NCBI GenBank assembly: GCA_034667465.1
Contig: JAXDJV010000030.1
Location: 1-64,000, forward strand
Direction of reading: 5' to 3'
From: JAOBAU01 sp034667465
GTDB taxonomy: Bacteria > Acidobacteriota > Thermoanaerobaculia > Gp7-AA8
DNA: 64,000 nucleotides
Shown: in pieces, positions 63,601 through 64,000 of the stretch
Position numbering within the stretch: the stretch's first letter is position 1
How the letters are laid out: each line of letters begins with the position of its first letter
Position numbers and translations under genes: made by a program
The notes under the pieces: model-generated
What the model was told of the DNA's origin: nothing
The model's database searches: none
What the model saw: the letters and a program-made list of their open reading frames with translations, nothing else

Positions 63601-64000
63601 CGCAGCGACATGACGTGGAACGAATGGAATCAATTGACGGGCATGATCACCTACGACGCCAAGGGCGTAGTGATTGCGCAGTCGAAGAATGACTACACGC
63701 CACAGGGACGCCTGAAAGGCACGAACGAGCAACTTGACGACGCCAGAGTGAGGCGTACGGAAATGGTTTACGCTGTTGGCGGGATCGCAACGAGCACCCG
63801 CGTCGGTGCGGTCGGAAGTCTCACCGCCACTCGTCTTGACAGTGGACCCATGCGCGGTTCTCAGGAAAACTATGACTCCGCGGGTCGAACGATCGACACA
63901 ATCGTAGGAGAGACACCAAACTTCCTGTTCGCGGATCAATCGAATGAGCGAGTCTTTGCGAAGACGACGACGGCGTTTACCGGCGCGTTGCCGAATCGCA
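48658..64000 (+). CDS. Second giant secreted protein: lectin-like domain, Ig-repeat stalk and RHS/YD-repeat shell (open at window edge)
   Basis: From ATG 48658 (AGGA upstream) the frame stays open to base 64000, at least 5,114 residues. Signal peptide MPRFKQLLAAIALTALPLAA. About 28-245: jelly-roll/concanavalin-like domain (VSFNDDFQSYGEHKNPPGW). About 252-1810: some 17 Ig-like modules of 83-96 residues, each opening like DRTAPVVTI. About 1812-1910 and 2716-2821: Big_5-like Ig modules. About 2105-2190: carboxypeptidase-regulatory-like module. About 3411: LVIVD-like blades (AAYDISDPAS). From about 4255: an RHS N-terminal block (GWDVVFDRTYLSR, FGLGWDSSVLRRL) and YD repeats (YDANDQLTSVVDAVGRAT, AYDSSGRLTKVSLP, AYDAMGRATTVTT). 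RHS shells enclose a C-terminal effector in polymorphic toxins and Tc toxins; that end is not visible. GC falls from about 70 % to 50-55 % near 57.85 kb. Confidence 0.88.
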   Translation, partial: MPRFKQLLAAIALTALPLAAQTTPPPAQVSFNDDFQSYGEHKNPPGWVDTSVGSSKPAAGGLFKTWPDPTQGNKATNIVYGTQQSSGNPSGNNPRIGSFSTYTTTSFPAKGGFEYRGRFIRTSATTQSGLTFFSSYPEKDQYYLVGAWPQANGTLTMQLFAFGGGAFTGTVDSGFTPAVNTWYRFFIQSDDVGGATNVRVRFWADGAAEPSTFSIDAKDTTPAHLTAGRIGIWSAVKGDTFVDDLSAKSSIDRTAPVITFRDHDTQRLLDPATLALFKTPAKIDVSIADDLSAIATKSIKLDGADYISGTAIATDRLHTIVVDATDAAGNAAHATLNLLVDQLPPVVALTINNAPFTDGQIFAGDVTVKASVTDSSDVRTVAMLDGTVVALPAPTAEERRHDFKVVATDQVLWSTEVTRSFFVDKSAPVVTILANGRPLGDADTFAQDVTLTFSATDLTLDTIAATLDGAPIGSGFVVTVSKVHQLIVTANDKAGHATTITRSFPLSKTQPEVHLFANGAPFVAGTSFRVPVAFTATMTDPTPTSYVATVDNHDYHLGDTIAGEDHHTITLRVTNAAHLETLVGPHPFTIDLHPPAVTLSEGGAPFEAGKKFTRDVVPVVAATDNFTAAPRRTLLVDGHDYPLDQPIASESADHTIEAIATDDAGNSASVGPFHFVLDKTKPIVTVTDGDNKPFAAGNALFAHAVQLRVTVIDVTNAPPVAAGVTFDAGTRQSDGSVVYLSQPIGADGVYDIAIVATDVVGLANDAVHARFRIDTKPPVITFTAPAENASLGAPSITVAGTSDDAESVTINGRDALVDTTAHTFTIDGVALLEGKNDLVAVAFDKAGNRGSATRSVTLDTSAPQLTVTSPLRDACVRTNELTVSGRASDANLASVKVSIGGTSITATTAVDGSWSATLPLAAEGRVVVTIEAIDVSGHSTTATIPISVDRTVPRIEVSEGGRTFSAGAFNRTLAPIVRVIDEDANIAATITLDGHTFASGASITLAGAHALVVNATDCAGNIAAATSIAFTIDLTPPVFTSFDPADGTTIGEAQATIRGHVDEADLASVTFEGTTLAATIDGPNFTFTNVPLTEGTNRFAVVAIDRAGNRATRTYTLQVKTTAPSVEILDDGSLLVSGRTFTRSVTPVIRANDPAATIAATINGAPFTSGTTIATDGSYSLSATATDSVGHTGSATATFTIDRTAPVVTITSPANDATVAANSIEVRGTFTGSDVASITVNGIDAIRSGNTFVAANITLDEGTNLITATALDNAGNIGEARIEVTRSSNRPGIVLTAPIDKTLTNRSTTAVIGQLLSFVGGTKVTINGSEVAVDPVGVFRKNDFALIEGDNAITAAVAGSTKSVTVHLLADFTPPALTVRANGADLANGARFATAPSIAVSATDANPNVTTRVTIDGVAGTDATSLRDGGHLLTATARDAAGNETRIDRTFFIGAAGAGSACLLSLTAVDPSNFSTILGDHVLLSGRSGGAANVLVNGARASLADGTFSASVQLVEGRNDISIRCADAAGTASGDAITLTLFRLSGSPSVRIITPANESIAAADKITVTGEVGEGVISGDVNGIPFTVPNDGAATHPFSVANVSVVNGLNVIAARARDGAGRTGVAAIHVTRYSAAPRLEITSPIAGTQSGGASIDVSGTYANVDPSTIAIGSAIVTTQPRSDTSGTFTASSVPLSGATTTLTVTARSRANVATTTSVDVLASGGPSITIDAPRDNVAYASTATAPDAITGTINAAGGSTVVVNGVEATITDSHFSAVIAFAANGSTNVVARVAQPDGKSAIDAIRLTKLRPLTIVDSFPAQNATAVDRGALLVILFSNPLDAATVGGALRLVDANGNVITGATFVDSDAVSFAPAVPFTSGGHYTLTISTAAKDIAGQSLQSPFVLTFDAGSLAPTSAPTVDATDDSGCFTTRTIHGTASVAGARIRADVDGAPVATTAAADRSFTLDLNFSGQAGYHTVRVRELGADGALSPERTISYRINCAGPQVTAATLDRAAKTLTITFSKAMKPQSLIASANGTIVLGTLTGTVALDATAQIATITYTASLTTALTLVVTKDVQDATGTALGTDYTQTFPLDDATSSTGGFVTGAVYDATNGRPLTTARIDITPSAQSINVDERGRYSRSLAEGAYTLRASAPGFATVWRQLVVPAGAGVVPIDIRLTKRGSESAAPFALIDSAQTTVTRNVELTAPSASLTPGAKITLTAVGGQSLAGLLPLGWSPLAAAEIAVDGSSVPASLAAAKLTFVLSQADADALTAASQTLSLVTYDVERDEWRVVVAVVPVAADRRITSDIIASGNYALVYPDKAPSLAHPPSPHAGAALQGVANPCTASPDACAMKQTSFPINPTAVLPNQRATATLVTDNTKPYPSGTAVQAYIDEELHLADGRVVVDPPFATDLLIYRTPAGDAGSATFHIAPTTQAASVTLRDGVDHIRVVDYPGRIDRGTLVGAEGGRIPGDEFVSIDVPTGATTEAIHASSRALTAAELTAIPSIAGFHVAGGFELSLTRTTDPSTAEFTAAPLRLIKSARATFALSSAQLTGSGQVIVVELLPSTPYGALARLAARTTASTSPDVAGTKRFATIDEDPALFPVDGIVAGGRYLVLVADAPIAFTWGRVQLGASGPSLADTRVSATPLGVVDLSRIGGLFALPVPATAFTLVPRHFTTGDGVPAAGPRVPQRDEIVPFGVLVLAAQAPNLTGVTPSNRELDPSSPLQVQATFDAPIDPSSATGGILVNNLTTGRAMAGNSQTVGNIVTFTPAAGESLVPASRYAIAIASTIRGTNGAPFGRVASYEFTTAAVPPPSKGFNPSAIRVTIPDAGGVSTITGASGAIPANAIALAVRSGQSFIQQYQTVASTAGAFQFTAGGGDPYDRLTLDDELSLHVIDSISHSTIAIIPLTPFVTPEGDGFVATPGTTSTFTTDAPLSATITVPAGAFEKKTLVRLQPAAKTTFTAVPSLDAEVNFIAGINLVFDGIARVPLELDLPIPAGTPTDNRTFLLLRLGDSSRGPRLEIDDLLRVENGKFTTRAATTNALRAVTGKAHIAPNDTVTGVDARRELLHVVSPARYGVADLKIASGSALMFAAIQGLENTLEIFWDRFNSLYVSNVYITASQGRVVIPIIANQRFRIEGVEAASGLSVFTKDYEPLAPVPVDTATVISAPGQSNIGPYPVFGDPFRVIVSDLAYLSDTTVPGFNLTFQKTQEGSPSTTVLDVAPNPNVAQTYRVLDVTKGTISGETDHKLTVSIGDRVVIVASNENVEPTDRVSIVFNKTLAATTPAQLEPLIKLQQNYALPSDPKKNWVDLHYATYTIDSGRRVTLKFPTELQRGGHYRLVLDATIADTTPVDLTATPPTSPITLGRQTGRENLYLEFKVRAPRGEILPSDQPFTLARGVVRDMALDGNLLFVSSLDGGIAAYDISDPASLSAKPPNTARPIARASAFPQGVAVPGESWAVTVDRHGRVYSTALTNMFGVIRTYRVEQFAAGLDADAKPLAVDTPYASSIIAWRPGINVGAPLGTTLTTISDRAEATPRKLQLAEQDEELVLVGGVDFDTKLVGTNAANTLDAKAAAGPLFGDAKSYTVTVPPTKDFAYRRQRITILNETLGLRWSQDANAEARTSAAFTNVLVRGGDHVRILRNSSAYAVISLFGFGVGVYDLNAVESNNLAGSPMTRGAAEQIMLTDAHVSSGPCDEAQQPRGTRCAVPDLAFGADAVLTVDPSPGGPLFRVFGLDPQRGIAEVVMTPKADGVESTGNASTLASSFVRQPGLPFTGSYSGGDCTTGPCHHDHPILALVRAAFADKGITNLTARFAAISRYDAPHPCTDNPSATCYTPYALVAANQFGILVVDLSQALGDQSLADVIWLRSGAYAVRVIPGTRYATAIDGRGRAMLIDLSRIDERLSSGPTVCPPTGCAPELFPTLARSLAAGADKTDSLAFGTDDPRVIWKSAPSSNLTTLAPVGDPETGFLFNGELMQTRIGVISATDPRVAVKVNLGHSTFAEVSAIVPMGVPRATTQKTELDRLPVCATAGPDTVSPTACRENSTPSVFRVEVTLPGSMSESTPDNLAPLLAIESERLPGALAQQTPTSLPMSHLRTDEVFDLRKATNFTLRHIFPSDAVIPHARLQKGWNRFVTPWVVAMVDPRASKDYQWNGVTPSADGCENCTMPPFLKNATLNTDYFELLTTGRNIVIRPGVIFGGTYQFINENKRLFARVGTVMADTVRPTKAVIAAQEPPVASGQLDSTVLVHSGELQMSSLDLDAGGRAGWDVVFDRTYLSRTLGETQFGLGWDSSVLRRLRRLPNGNVELRDGSGEVRLFTLSGTSYLSPAGYFYKLVARQNGWLILDQQNRVTSFDEWGRLTSESDVFYSPQAGGNVNHYSYDANDQLTSVVDAVGRATTLTWWKLNDTVTGAFPGRLKQISDWRQRTLEFAYDSSGRLTKVSLPQAGAAEGVPAEFDLTGTKRPKIEYTYATGGNTYSDRLELSTNIVSINDTSAVEPRLAYAYDTTTDAAKRDHLTSESWATGERATFVYDSPTTTTSVDILGQRRTYDLTTAEDQKKHIAKLTVHDVPTVTLTAMPATVPNTVPTENKSAITEFAYNGEGQLVALRLPSGRVVNSAYSTVAGVAGNVVSTVTDQGPGVSGIQTTFNYDTKHTTTHATLESVQRGEVIRESWQPSRERKELLKTDETVTKSVQYDASGRPTFSGTIDPAKVTPPTKPEEDPHVDPKLAAIKTSLTYYEDSATALITRGEPHFVTNGESDGPQIELTYAIGSTGGRHIDAVDTVRKTHTHTVFDSLGHRTSVQVKDDDSGKIYSEERFGYDTAGRLRFHSRQQTPLAAVVTTFAYDAMGRATTVTTSGAYVNDSPTTLTARTEWNMTAKSVTRFDPSAGGDSAAREVTLLDTLGRPQLVQRVDGGGNSIVDLRGYDLQSQLAYSSDGVRQATLNLFDGLGRQTSQINSDGTRSDMTWNEWNQLTGMITYDAKGVVIAQSKNDYTPQGRLKGTNEQLDDARVRRTEMVYAVGGIATSTRVGAVGSLTATRLDSGPMRGSQENYDSAGRTIDTIVGETPNFLFADQSNERVFAKTTTAFTGALPNR
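49411..54090. repeat. Array of about 17 Ig-like modules in the second giant protein
   Basis: Module starts read from the D-x-T-x-P-x-V pattern: 49411, 49678, 49927, 50176, 50428, 50689, 50977, then about 51235, 51502, 51754, 52018, 52261, 52516, 52768, 53300, 53557, 53830. Spacing is mostly 249-288 bp. Several, such as PPVITFTAPAENASLGAPSI and LLEGKNDLVAVAFDKAGN, look like the glucodextranase-B type Ig-like module. Regular tandem modules of this kind form rigid stalks on adhesins. Confidence 0.8.

Noticed and set aside
48658..64000. A possible frameshift or second gene start in the RHS part, suggested by the GC change
   Set aside because: The frame set by ATG 48658 can be read through sampled lines across 57.8-64.0 kb with no stop, and module patterns continue in the same frame. 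I see no internal start with a good ribosome site that would be needed for a separate gene.

Overview
The window reads as chromosome of a high-GC (roughly 60-70 % by eye), Gram-negative heterotroph. Signs of an outer envelope are a lipoprotein signal, a barrel-like outer-membrane protein, NagZ, and very many signal-peptide proteins. The mixture of housekeeping genes with enormous Ig-like/TIG/Calx-beta/RHS surface proteins would fit an Acidobacteriota-type soil or sediment bacterium. That placement is a guess from gene style; no rRNA or other marker is present.

Region 1 (1-9.25 kb) is compact housekeeping DNA. On the minus strand an acyl carrier protein, a FabF-type ketosynthase, a STAS anti-sigma-antagonist and the start of an asparaginase-II-family gene form a likely operon. 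On the plus strand come a small membrane protein, mutS and a nagZ-like glycosidase. GNAT, DinB, AlkD-like, ssb and yceH-like genes follow.

Region 2 (9.25-22.0 kb, minus strand) is a four-gene operon for exported proteins: two tandem ~1,400-residue beta-helix/Calx-beta/TIG paralogues, a barrel-like protein, and a modular protein ending in an esterase domain whose nucleophile serine is replaced by glycine. A sigma70-like promoter lies directly against the terminator of the next gene. The 3' ends of the two paralogues are almost identical in DNA, which points to gene conversion.

Region 3 (22.0-28.8 kb) holds a secreted two-domain M16 zinc protease, a secreted PL8 polysaccharide lyase coupled to a cyclase-family lipoprotein, and a small AraC-like regulator whose last codons and stop lie in a dispersed inverted repeat.

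Region 4 (29.07-64.0 kb, plus strand) is the most unusual part. A small secreted protein is followed after 30 bp by a 6,242-residue exported protein, and after another 20 bp by a second exported protein that stays open to the window edge (at least 5,114 residues). The first combines carboxypeptidase-regulatory-like modules, Ig-like modules, glycine-rich beta-helix-like modules and four propeller-like blocks. The second has a lectin-like N-terminus, about 17 Ig-like repeats and, after a clear fall in GC, an RHS/YD-repeat shell. The end of that shell, where a toxin or other effector tip would sit, is outside the window. The tight spacing suggests one operon making a very large cell-surface or secreted assembly.

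No tRNA, rRNA, CRISPR array, insertion sequence or integrase was seen.
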